Position numbers and translations under genes: made by a program. A DNA stretch of 64,000 nt, taken from the NCBI RefSeq assembly GCF_031432425.1, contig NZ_JAVKPH010000010.1, positions 1 through 64,000 of the forward strand, in the 5' to 3' direction. The notes below the pieces were generated by a model. The model was not told the DNA's origin and made no database searches. It saw nothing but the letters and a program-made list of their open reading frames with translations. Below, piece after piece: positions 43,759 through 50,675 of this stretch (position 1 is the first letter of the stretch; every line of letters starts with the position of its first letter). Source of the stretch: Ruixingdingia sedimenti (GTDB lineage Bacteria > Pseudomonadota > Alphaproteobacteria > Rhodobacterales > Rhodobacteraceae).

Positions 43759-45045
43759 TCAGTCGAACATGCCCTTGCGCGGCCCCATGTAGCCGAACAG
43801 GAAGCCCGCCACCTTGCGCATCTGGATTTCCTCAGCGCCTTCGGTGATGCGGTAGCGGCGGTGGTGGCGGTAGATATGTTCGAACGGCGTGTGGCGCGAA
43901 TAGCCAAGGCCGCCATGCACCTGCATCGCGCGGTCCGCGACCTCGCACACCAGCCGGTTGGCCCAGTAGTTGCACATCGACACCTTGTCGCCCAGTTGGA
44001 AGGCGATCTCGGTCTGCGGGATCCGGTCCATTTCCCATGCGGTCTTGTAGATCAGCAGCCGCAGCATCTCTATCTGCGTCGCCTGTTCGACCAGCGGCCA
44101 CTGGATCGCCTGGTTGTCCGACAGGGGCTTGCCAAAGGGCTTGCGCGCGCGGGCGTATTTCACCGCCTCTTCCAGACAGAAGGCGGCAGCGCCAAGCGAT
44201 GCGGCGGCCTGCCGGATGCGGTTTTCATGCACGAACGCCTGCGCCAGCGCGAGGCCGCCATCCAGCGGGCCGAACTGCGCCGCGTCGGGCACCCAGACAT
44301 CGGTGATGCTGATGCGTGGGTGGTCGGTCGGCATATTGAAGGTCCACATCCATTCCTCGATGCGGATGCCGGGGTCCTTGGCGTCGGCGATGAAGGCGGT
44401 GATGCCGCGCGCGTCGCCGTCCTTGCCAGAGGTGCGGGCGAAGATGCAGCAATGCGTCGCCACATGCATGCCGGTCGTCCACATCTTGGCGCCGTCGATG
44501 CGCCAGCCGGGCCGGCCGCCCCGGGTTTCGCGCACGGCGCGGGTTTCCATATGGGTCGCGTCGGACCCGTGGTTGGGTTCCGTCAGGCCGAAGGCCATCC
44601 ATTTGGTGCCCTCGATGGTGCCCTGGATGAATTCGTCCTTCTGCGCCTGGGTGCCGTAGTCGCGCAGCATCACCACCTGGGGAAAGTTCGCGACGATGGA
44701 ATGTTCGTTCTGCAAATCGTTGTGCAGCCCGAGGCCCCTTTTCGCCAGATGTTCGCGGATCACCGCCATGTGCAGGTTGGATCCATCGCGGCCGCCGAAT
44801 TCCTTGGGCAGGCCATAGCGCAGGTGGCCGGCCCTGTCGGCGACACGCTTGACGCGGGCCAGCAACGCCTCCCATTCCGGGCGGGGCAGGCCGTCGTTGT
44901 CGAAATCGGTCCGCGCCCATTCGCGGCGGTGGTCGAAGAAGCGGATGTTGTCGTCGGCGTTCTCGATCGGCGCGATCTCGGTTTCGATGAAACGGTCCAG
45001 TTCGCCCAGATAGGCGACAAGATCCTGCGGCAGATCGAAATTCAT
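43759..45045 (-). CDS. ACAD10/11-like acyl-CoA dehydrogenase (LvaC-like)
   Basis: FAD-dependent acyl-CoA dehydrogenase-fold enzyme of 428 residues. Visible segments: LRYGLPKEFGGRDGS, MAFGLTEPNHGSDATHM (FAD-binding), MWTTGMHVATHCCIFARTS, RARKPFGKPLSDNQ, and the C-terminal MQVHGGLGYSRHTPFEHIYRHHRRYRITEG. That C-terminal form, with the HHRRYRITEG ending, is the ACAD10/ACAD11 subfamily rather than a straight-chain beta-oxidation enzyme. In Pseudomonas putida the homologous LvaC acts after phosphorylation of 4-hydroxyacyl-CoA by LvaAB. GGAGGG precedes the ATG, which overlaps the DUF6285-like gene as ATGA. Confidence 0.92.
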   Translation of the reverse strand: MNFDLPQDLVAYLGELDRFIETEIAPIENADDNIRFFDHRREWARTDFDNDGLPRPEWEALLARVKRVADRAGHLRYGLPKEFGGRDGSNLHMAVIREHLAKRGLGLHNDLQNEHSIVANFPQVVMLRDYGTQAQKDEFIQGTIEGTKWMAFGLTEPNHGSDATHMETRAVRETRGGRPGWRIDGAKMWTTGMHVATHCCIFARTSGKDGDARGITAFIADAKDPGIRIEEWMWTFNMPTDHPRISITDVWVPDAAQFGPLDGGLALAQAFVHENRIRQAAASLGAAAFCLEEAVKYARARKPFGKPLSDNQAIQWPLVEQATQIEMLRLLIYKTAWEMDRIPQTEIAFQLGDKVSMCNYWANRLVCEVADRAMQVHGGLGYSRHTPFEHIYRHHRRYRITEGAEEIQMRKVAGFLFGYMGPRKGMFD

Positions 45046-45440
45046 GCTGATCCCTCCTGCGGGTTGATGGTTCGGGCGGCTTCCAGCCGGTAGGCGGCAT
45101 AGCCCGGCTGATCGACGGCAAGGGTGTCGAGGGTGGTCGCCCACAGATGATCCCAGAGCCCCGGCGTATCCGGGCCGATCCTGCCTTCGCGGATCGCAAG
45201 GCAGAGCGCGTCGTTGAGCGTTTCCAGCGGGCCGGTCGTATCCAGCAGGCGTTCCAGCCGCTGGCGTTCGGCCGCTTCGGCATCCGGCGTCAGGGCCAGT
45301 TCGCGGCGCACGATGTCTAGCACATTCGCCGCGACCAGCGTGTGAAAGGCCGTGGCGCCTTCAAGCTTGGGCAGCAGATCCTTGCGCAGGAATTCGGCCA
45401 CGATTTCCAGCAGTTCCAGCCGCGAGGGGGGCGGGTGCAT
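45042..45440 (-). CDS. DUF6285-like small protein (LvaB-like)
   Basis: Protein of 132 residues, largely alpha-helical: RLELLEIVAEFLRKDLLPKL, then TAFHTLVAANVLDIVRREL, a Glu/Arg-rich helix, LNDALCLAIREGRI and the end motif LWATTLDTLAVDQPGYAAYR. This pattern is that of DUF6285, as I recall it, the family of LvaB, a small partner needed for activity of the LvaA kinase in levulinate catabolism. It is joined to the kinase gene by TGATG and to the ACAD gene by ATGA, which supports a stoichiometric complex. The family name is from memory and should be verified by profile search. Confidence 0.8.
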   Translation of the reverse strand: MHPPPSRLELLEIVAEFLRKDLLPKLEGATAFHTLVAANVLDIVRRELALTPDAEAAERQRLERLLDTTGPLETLNDALCLAIREGRIGPDTPGLWDHLWATTLDTLAVDQPGYAAYRLEAARTINPQEGSA

Positions 45441-46462
45441 CAGCGGGGCTCCCTGGGGTTGAGAAGGCGCAAGAGGTCGATCTCGTTTTCGGATGCGCGG
45501 CGGCCGATGGCGGCGCGTTCTACCGTGCGGTCGCCGCGCTGGAACTCGCGCGCGAATTCCACGCAGTCGAGGCCCCAGGTCAGGCTGCCCATCACCTGCC
45601 AGAACCGCACGGCCTGCGCGTCCACGCGGCCGCCGGCGGATTCGTAGCCGGCGAACAGCGCCTCACGCGACCCCACGCCGCCTGCGGGCAGATCCACCTG
45701 CCCGAACCGCCACGACCCGATGCAGAACCAGCCCAGATCCTCCATCGGGTGGCCGATATGGGCGATTTCCCAGTCGAGCACGCCGCGCAGGCCGTCTTGG
45801 CCAAGGATGTAGTTGCCGGTGCGGAAGTCGCCATGGACAAGGCACAGCGCGGGGTCCAGCCGGCCGATATGCTGGCGCAGCCACTGGAAGGCCATTTCGA
45901 ACACCGGGCGGCGGTGGCCCTGCCGTTCGTATTCGCGGAAGGTGCCGTCGAGATATTCCTGCGGATGCGTTTCGCGCAGCGCGGGCAGTTCGTCGCGCGG
46001 GGTCAGGTGGATGCGGGCCAGCGCCGCGCCGCAGTCGAAGGCAAGGTTTTCGCGGGCACGGGCATAGGCGGCGTCGCGCACGATCTTGCGCCCGATGGTT
46101 TCGCCATCCATCCAGTCCATGACGAAGCCCTCGCCAAGGCCGTCCTGCGCATCCAGAATCCAGCGCACCGTGGGCACCGGCACGCCGCGCGGCTTCATGA
46201 TCTGCATCAGCCGCGCCTCATTGGCCGAACCTGCGGGGCGCTTGACCTCGCGCCGCCGTTCCACCACCGCGGGCACCCGCCGCAGGACGAGCTTTTCCAC
46301 CACCCCCGGGCCGCGCACCTCTATCGCCCAGCTTTCCTGACTGGCCCCGCCCGAAAGGCGCGTCTGGCGCGTGACCGCGCATTGCGCGCCCAGATGACGG
46401 CGCACCATCCGCGCGACAAGGGCCGCGAAGTCGGTCGTGCTCGGGCAAGGTTCGGCTGGCAT
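45440..46462 (-). CDS. APH-fold phosphotransferase (LvaA / ACAD10-N-like kinase)
   Basis: Kinase-fold protein of 340 residues with the aminoglycoside-phosphotransferase architecture: nucleotide loop LSGGASQESWAIEV (about 35-50), catalytic Brenner motif LVHGDFRTGNYIL (about 215-227) and metal-binding LDWEIAHIGHPMEDLGW. Members beside ACAD genes are not antibiotic-resistance enzymes but phosphorylate hydroxyacyl-CoA; mammalian ACAD10/11 carry the same kinase fused to the dehydrogenase. As first gene of the operon it is expressed from the gap shared with the LysR gene. The ATG at 46462 fits the family N-terminus better than the upstream start at 46546. Confidence 0.9.
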   Translation of the reverse strand: MPAEPCPSTTDFAALVARMVRRHLGAQCAVTRQTRLSGGASQESWAIEVRGPGVVEKLVLRRVPAVVERRREVKRPAGSANEARLMQIMKPRGVPVPTVRWILDAQDGLGEGFVMDWMDGETIGRKIVRDAAYARARENLAFDCGAALARIHLTPRDELPALRETHPQEYLDGTFREYERQGHRRPVFEMAFQWLRQHIGRLDPALCLVHGDFRTGNYILGQDGLRGVLDWEIAHIGHPMEDLGWFCIGSWRFGQVDLPAGGVGSREALFAGYESAGGRVDAQAVRFWQVMGSLTWGLDCVEFAREFQRGDRTVERAAIGRRASENEIDLLRLLNPREPR

Positions 46463-46521
46463 CTGTCCATCGCATCCGGTCTGTCCGGGCGGCAGTTTCC
46501 GCGGCGGACGGGGGCGAAGTC

Positions 46522-46559
46522 CAATGAGATTGCGGCCGGCATTCATTGGCAAACGCAAT
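46522..46559. promoter_or_regulatory. Two ATTG/CAAT palindromes, probable LysR-type operators
   Basis: In the 172-base divergent gap, CAAT-GAG-ATTG (46522-46532) and ATTG-N7-CAAT (46545-46559) are perfect dyads with an ATTG/CAAT half-site in opposite order. The second has the T-N11-A shape of LysR-family recognition sites. They lie 60-113 bases upstream of the kinase start and 76-113 bases upstream of the LysR start, a fitting place for control of both. Confidence 0.55.
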
Positions 46560-46634
46560 CAATGCGGGCGCGGCGGTTGACCGCCGCCCCGCCCCGTCGC
46601 AAGCTGCCGCCGGGTTGCAGGACAGGAGGGGCGG

Positions 46635-47594
46635 GTGAGCCGGGTCGATCCGAAGCTGCTGAAAAGCTTTGTCGTGCTGGCCCGCCACATGTCGTTCACG
46701 CTGGCGGCCCATGACCTGGGGATGAGCCAGCCCACGCTGTCGCTCCAGATCCGCAAGCTGGAGACCGCGCTCGGCTTTGCGCTGTTCCTGCGCACCACCC
46801 GGCATATCGCGCTGACGCCGCAGGGGGCCGAACTGCTGCCCCACGCCCGCCGCCTGACCGACGAATCCGAACGGCTGGACCGCAGGATCCGGGCCATCGC
46901 GCAGGGCGAACGGCCGCGGATCCGCCTTGGCATTCCGGCCTATATGCTGGACGTGCCGGTCAGGAACCGCCTGATCGAACGCTTCGCGCAGGCGCATCCC
47001 AAGACCGCGATCATCCTTGTGAACGACTGGCAGCCGCGACTGTTGCGGGCGCTGGCCAGCGGCAAGATCGACGCCGCGCTGGTGGCCGGGGCGGCGGTGG
47101 ACGAAACCCCGCCCGGCCAGCGCAGCTATGAGGGCCTGTTTCCCTCCAGCCTGCGGACGGTCCTGCTGGACCGGCAACGGATCGGCCTTCTGGTGCCGCG
47201 CGAGCTGCCGCTTTGCCGCACCGAGGAAATCGCCCCGCGCGATCTGGCGGGTCAGGCTGTGGTCGCCCTGCCCAACACCTGCCCGCCGGTTTTCGATCCG
47301 CTCTATGCGCTGTTCGATGCCTGCGGCGTTCGGCAGATCCACCATGCCGAGGTGAATTCCTTCGCCATCCAGCGTTACGCCCGCCGCAGCCGGCTGCCCG
47401 TGGTCAGCATCAGCCCGTTCGACGACCATGCGGGGCCCGACGACGATCTGGTCAGATGCTTCATCCGGGGCATCGAGCAGACGCTCGACCTCTGCCTTGC
47501 CGCGCCGCCCGACAGCACAAGGCCAGAGGTCGCGGCGCTGTTCGAGGTGGCGCTGGCCGCCGCTGCCGTGCCTCAGTCGGGGGCGAGCATGTAG
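46635..47594 (+). CDS. LysR-family transcriptional regulator
   Basis: LTTR of 319 residues with the N-terminal winged helix (LLKSFVVLARHMSFTLAAHDLGMSQPTLSLQIRKLE, residues 8-43) and a periplasmic-binding-protein-like effector domain from about residue 95 (IRLGIPAYMLDVPVRNRLIERF, VALPNTCPP, PVVSIS). GTG start at 46635 with GGAGGGG upstream. It diverges from the five-gene kinase/ACAD operon and is the natural candidate to regulate it; the P. putida lva operon uses a different, sigma-54-type activator. The end overlaps the petR 3' end by 22 bases on opposite strands. Confidence 0.92.
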   Translation: MSRVDPKLLKSFVVLARHMSFTLAAHDLGMSQPTLSLQIRKLETALGFALFLRTTRHIALTPQGAELLPHARRLTDESERLDRRIRAIAQGERPRIRLGIPAYMLDVPVRNRLIERFAQAHPKTAIILVNDWQPRLLRALASGKIDAALVAGAAVDETPPGQRSYEGLFPSSLRTVLLDRQRIGLLVPRELPLCRTEEIAPRDLAGQAVVALPNTCPPVFDPLYALFDACGVRQIHHAEVNSFAIQRYARRSRLPVVSISPFDDHAGPDDDLVRCFIRGIEQTLDLCLAAPPDSTRPEVAALFEVALAAAAVPQSGASM

Positions 47595-48277
47595 CCCGCG
47601 CCGCGCACGGTTTGCAGATAGCGGGGTTGGGCCGGGTCCTGTTCGATCTTGCGGCGCAGGCGGGCGATCTGCACGTCGATGGCGCGCGCGGTCGCCTGCC
47701 CCTCGCTGCGGCCCAGTTCCGTCACCAGCCGTTCGCGCGTCACCACCTCGCCGGGGCGGGCGGCGAAGATGCGCATCAGCGCGGTTTCCGTCGCGGTCAG
47801 GCGCACCGGATCGTCGCCCTGCCACAACTCGCCCCGTTCGGTGTCATAGCGGATCGGGCCGAGGTGGATCGGGCGGGCCACGGGCGGGGGCGGGCGGCCG
47901 GCGGGCAGGCGGCGCAGGATCGCGTTGATGCGCAACAGCAGTTCCTTGGGCTCGAACGGTTTGACCAGATAGTCGTCGGCTCCGGCCTCCAGCCCCTCGA
48001 TGCGGCTGTCGGTTTCGCCCCGCGCCGTCAACAGCAGGATCGGCACGTCGAGCCGCGCGCGCAGGTCGCGGGTGAGGGTCATCCCGTCCTCGCCCGGCAT
48101 CATCACGTCGAGCACCAGCAGATCGAATTCCAGCCCCGCCAGCAACCGCCGCGCCTGCGCCGCATCGCGCGCGGTGGTGACGAGAAAACCGTTGCGGATC
48201 AGGAATTTCTGCAACAGCAACCGGATCCGGTCGTCATCGTCCACGATCAGCAGATGGGCCTGGGGTTCCGTCGTCAC
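47573..48277 (-). CDS. petR: OmpR-family response regulator PetR
   Basis: Two-domain response regulator of 234 residues: receiver domain (VDDDDRIRLLLQKFL, phosphoacceptor Asp in DLLVLDVMMPGEDG about residue 55, LTARG, DYLVKPF) and an OmpR/PhoB winged helix (LTATETALMRIF, RAIDVQIARLRRKIE, VRGAGYML). In Rhodobacter capsulatus PetR is needed for growth that uses the cytochrome bc1 complex. The GTG start at 48277 overlaps the petP stop as GTGA. No histidine kinase gene is adjacent. The assignment rests on the MarR-gene linkage and overall resemblance. Confidence 0.85.
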   Translation of the reverse strand: MTTEPQAHLLIVDDDDRIRLLLQKFLIRNGFLVTTARDAAQARRLLAGLEFDLLVLDVMMPGEDGMTLTRDLRARLDVPILLLTARGETDSRIEGLEAGADDYLVKPFEPKELLLRINAILRRLPAGRPPPPVARPIHLGPIRYDTERGELWQGDDPVRLTATETALMRIFAARPGEVVTRERLVTELGRSEGQATARAIDVQIARLRRKIEQDPAQPRYLQTVRGAGYMLAPD

Positions 48278-48795
48278 GCGCCGCCCTCCCGGATACCGTG
48301 GTAGAGCGCGCGGCGTTCGGGGTCCATCATCGCCTCCAGCACCTGACGAAAGCCTGCCACCGCCGCCGGCCCCGCGGCGCGATAGGCCGCCCGCATCCGC
48401 GCGCGCTGTACATCGGCCAGCATCCGTTCCAGCGCCGCGCCCTTTTCGGTCAGGTGCAGATGCCGTTCCCGCTTGTCGCGCCGGCCCACGCGGCTTTCGA
48501 CCATGCCGTCCTCGATCAGCCCGCGCAGTACGCGGTTGAGCGACTGTTTCGTCACCCCCAGGATCGCCAGCAGGTTGTTCACCGTGGTGCCCGGGCTGCG
48601 CTGGATGAAATGCAGCGCGCGGTGATGGGCGCGGCCATAGGCGTGGTTTTCAAGGATCCGGTCGGGGTCGGCGGTGAAATCGCGATAGGCGAAGAACATC
48701 GCCTCGATCCCCTTGCGCAACTGGTCGTCGGTCAGGAACAGCAGGTTTTCGCCGCCGCCGCCCGGCAATAGGCCCTTGGCTTGTCCGGTGTTCAT
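48274..48795 (-). CDS. petP: MarR-family regulator PetP
   Basis: MarR-type winged-helix protein of 173 residues. The N-terminal part is LLFLTDDQLRKGIEAMFFAYRDFTADPD, followed by the helix-turn-helix TVNNLLAILGVTKQSLNRVLRGLIEDGMVE and wing GRRDKRERHLHLTEKG. The petP-petR pair lies upstream of the bc1 genes in R. capsulatus, whereas here it stands about 19 kb from petABC and divergent from ilvE. Start 48795 (MNTGQAKG) fits; the frame upstream is non-coding. A palindrome at 48827-48845 may be its operator. Confidence 0.85.
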   Translation of the reverse strand: MNTGQAKGLLPGGGGENLLFLTDDQLRKGIEAMFFAYRDFTADPDRILENHAYGRAHHRALHFIQRSPGTTVNNLLAILGVTKQSLNRVLRGLIEDGMVESRVGRRDKRERHLHLTEKGAALERMLADVQRARMRAAYRAAGPAAVAGFRQVLEAMMDPERRALYHGIREGGA

Positions 48796-48826
48796 GCCTG
48801 CTCCTTCCGTTCCACGCTTTGATTTT

Positions 48827-48867
48827 AAGTCAGCCTTGTTGACTTTCCAAGGCCGAATCGTTAGCAA
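48827..48867. promoter_or_regulatory. Candidate PetP operator overlapping an ilvE promoter
   Basis: The AAGTCA-N7-TGACTT dyad (48827-48832 and 48840-48845) sits in the 162-base petP/ilvE divergent gap. Its right arm overlaps TTGACT (48839-48844), which with TAGCAA (48862-48867) 17 bases downstream makes a plausible ilvE -35/-10. A MarR protein bound there would affect both directions. Confidence 0.4.
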
Positions 48868-48957
48868 GGTGACGCTTTGGCGCAACAATGTGTCCACACC
48901 GGACCCAACGGGCGCAACTTTCTACAAAGCGCCTGATGGCGAAAGAGGGAGACGACG

Positions 48958-49827
48958 ATGGCCGGAAGCTATGACGATCGCGACGGCAAGATCTGGATGG
49001 ACGGCAAGCTGGTGGAATGGCGCGACGCCAAGGTCCACGTCCTGACCCATGCGCTGCATTACGCCTCGTCGGTGTTCGAGGGCGAACGCTGCTACAACGG
49101 CAAGATCTTCAAGGGCGTGGAACATTCGCAGCGCCTGCGCAAATCGGCCGAGCTGCTGGATATGGAAGTCCCCTATACCGTCGAGCAGATCGAAGAGGCG
49201 AAATACGCCATGCTGCGCGCCAACGGCTGGACCGACGCCTATGTGCGCGCGGTCGCCTGGCGTGCCTCGGGCGAGGACATGGGCGTTTCGGCCAAGCGCA
49301 ACCCGGTGCGGATGGCCATCGCGGGATGGGAATGGGGCGCCTATTACGGCGACGCCAAGACCAAGGGCGCCAAGATCGACATCGCCAAGTGGAAACGCCC
49401 CTCGCCCGAAACGATCCCCGTCGCGGCCAAGGCGGCCGGGCTCTACATGATCTGCACCATGTCGAAACATGCGGCAGAGGCGAAGGGCTGTTCGGACGCG
49501 CTGTTCATGGACTGGCGCGGCTATGTCGCCGAATGCACCGGGGCCAACATCTTCTTCGCCAAGGACGGCGAGGTGCACACGCCGCTGGCGGACTGTTTCC
49601 TCGACGGGATCACCCGGCGCACGGTCATCGCGATGCTGCGTGAAAAGGGCGTCACGGTGCATGAACGCCGCATCCTGCCCGAGGAACTGGAAGGCTTTCA
49701 GCAATGCTGGCTGACCGGCACGGCGGCAGAGGTGACGCCGGTGGGCCAGATCGCCGATTATAATTTCGAGGTCGGCGCGCTGGCGCTGGATACCGCGGCA
49801 TCCTACGAAAAGCTCGTCCGCGCCTGA
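48958..49827 (+). CDS. ilvE: Branched-chain amino acid aminotransferase
   Basis: Fold-type IV PLP transaminase of 289 residues for the last step of isoleucine, leucine and valine synthesis. Motifs: HVLTHALHYASSVFEGERCY, YVRAVAWRASGEDMG, the Lys-bearing ICTMSKHAAEAKGCSDAL region, VAECTGANIFFAKDGEVHTP, FLDGITRRTVIAML and GTAAEVTPVGQIAD. GAGGGAGA precedes the ATG. It is transcribed alone, with a terminator after it. Confidence 0.95.
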   Translation: MAGSYDDRDGKIWMDGKLVEWRDAKVHVLTHALHYASSVFEGERCYNGKIFKGVEHSQRLRKSAELLDMEVPYTVEQIEEAKYAMLRANGWTDAYVRAVAWRASGEDMGVSAKRNPVRMAIAGWEWGAYYGDAKTKGAKIDIAKWKRPSPETIPVAAKAAGLYMICTMSKHAAEAKGCSDALFMDWRGYVAECTGANIFFAKDGEVHTPLADCFLDGITRRTVIAMLREKGVTVHERRILPEELEGFQQCWLTGTAAEVTPVGQIADYNFEVGALALDTAASYEKLVRA

Positions 49828-49850
49828 ACGTCACGGCCGGACAGGGTTCA

Positions 49851-49876
49851 AGGGGGCGCCGCCTGCGCCCCCTTTT
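49851..49876 (+). terminator. Intrinsic terminator of ilvE
   Basis: A 9-base stem (49851-49859 with 49865-49873) and CGCCT loop are followed by TTTT. It ends just before the stop of the convergent 65-residue protein gene. Confidence 0.88.
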
Positions 49877-49880
49877 GCAT

Positions 49881-50078
49881 TCAGGTCTCGCGCCCGCGGG
49901 CAATGCGCAGGAATTCCTGCATCCGCCGGCCACTGCGGGCATCGCGGCTGCGCTGGATGGTCAGACGCGCGGCCGGGTGGCTGCCGTCCTCGCCCTGCAT
50001 CCGTTCGATCTGCGCATAGCGGCGGGTGCGGATGTTATCGGGTTCGGCCGTCCGTTCGGCGGGATGATGGGTCCGCAT
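49881..50078 (-). CDS. 65-residue basic protein, unknown function
   Basis: Small hydrophilic protein: MRTHHPAERTAEPDNIRTRR at the N-terminus, then a single long Arg/Gln-rich helix (RLTIQRSRDARSGRRMQEFL). The start is convincing because a GGAGGAGGA ribosome site lies 8-10 bases upstream. No membrane or metal motif. High Arg and His content suggests nucleic-acid or ribosome contact, but that is a guess; I do not recognise the family. Confidence 0.65.
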   Translation of the reverse strand: MRTHHPAERTAEPDNIRTRRYAQIERMQGEDGSHPAARLTIQRSRDARSGRRMQEFLRIARGRET

Positions 50079-50162
50079 CGTTTCGTCCTCCTCCTTCGGG
50101 TGGGGGCAATATAGGGGCAACCGGCGCAGATCCAAAGCGCGCCGGCAGGGCGGTGGCAGACT

Positions 50163-50642
50163 CTAGCCGCTGCCGGGGCCAAAGCGGCGGGGCTGGCCTT
50201 CGGCGGCGGGCGGGCGGTTGGTCAGCGGCGCGCCATGGGTGACGATGCGGCGGGGCGCGGCCTCTGCCTGTTCCCCGGGGGCGGCGGCGGGGATCCAGCG
50301 GGCGGTCAGCGCCTGCGCCTCTGCCCCGATCCGCGGCCCCACCGGGGTCAGCAGGGCCACCAGCACCGCGCCCTGCACCAGCCCGATCACCGTCAGCTTC
50401 CGGCGGAAGGACCGTTTCACCGTCTTGTGCCGGAACAGCACCTGCCCCAGCTTGGCCCCCGGCCAGCCGCCGACGAAGGCCAGCCGCAGCAGGAACCCCT
50501 CTGACAGCCGCCATTCCCCGGCGACGGAACGGCGCTTGTCGACGCCGAACGCGGCAAGGCTCAGCCCGTTGACCAGCAGCAGCCAGCCGGCAAGGCAGAG
50601 GGCGAGGAACTCGGGTGTTCCGGGGATCAGATACATGTCCAT
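50163..50642 (-). CDS. DUF1294 membrane protein
   Basis: Protein of 159 residues with a DUF1294 core: AAFGVDKRRS, WRLSEGFLLRLAFVGGWPGAKLGQVLFRHKTVKRSFR. A first hydrophobic helix (about 8-32) and a third (about 84-98) flank it, and a 50-residue Pro/Ala/Arg tail follows that other members usually lack. DUF1294 proteins often appear fused to cold-shock domains; none is present here. Function unknown. It ends 84 bases before the start of the 65-residue gene and lies 33 bases after queG. Confidence 0.88.
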   Translation of the reverse strand: MDMYLIPGTPEFLALCLAGWLLLVNGLSLAAFGVDKRRSVAGEWRLSEGFLLRLAFVGGWPGAKLGQVLFRHKTVKRSFRRKLTVIGLVQGAVLVALLTPVGPRIGAEAQALTARWIPAAAPGEQAEAAPRRIVTHGAPLTNRPPAAEGQPRRFGPGSG

Positions 50643-50675
50643 GCGCCCCCGGATGGCAGGCGATTCGGGCGGATT

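Noticed and set aside
45440..46462. Aminoglycoside-resistance phosphotransferase
   Set aside because: The APH motifs are present, but operon context with an ACAD10/11-like dehydrogenase and a DUF6285-like partner fits hydroxyacyl-CoA kinases, not drug resistance.
47573..47594. Overlap of the LysR and petR 3' ends as a regulatory antisense arrangement
   Set aside because: A 22-base convergent overlap is common in compact genomes; nothing else points to regulation.
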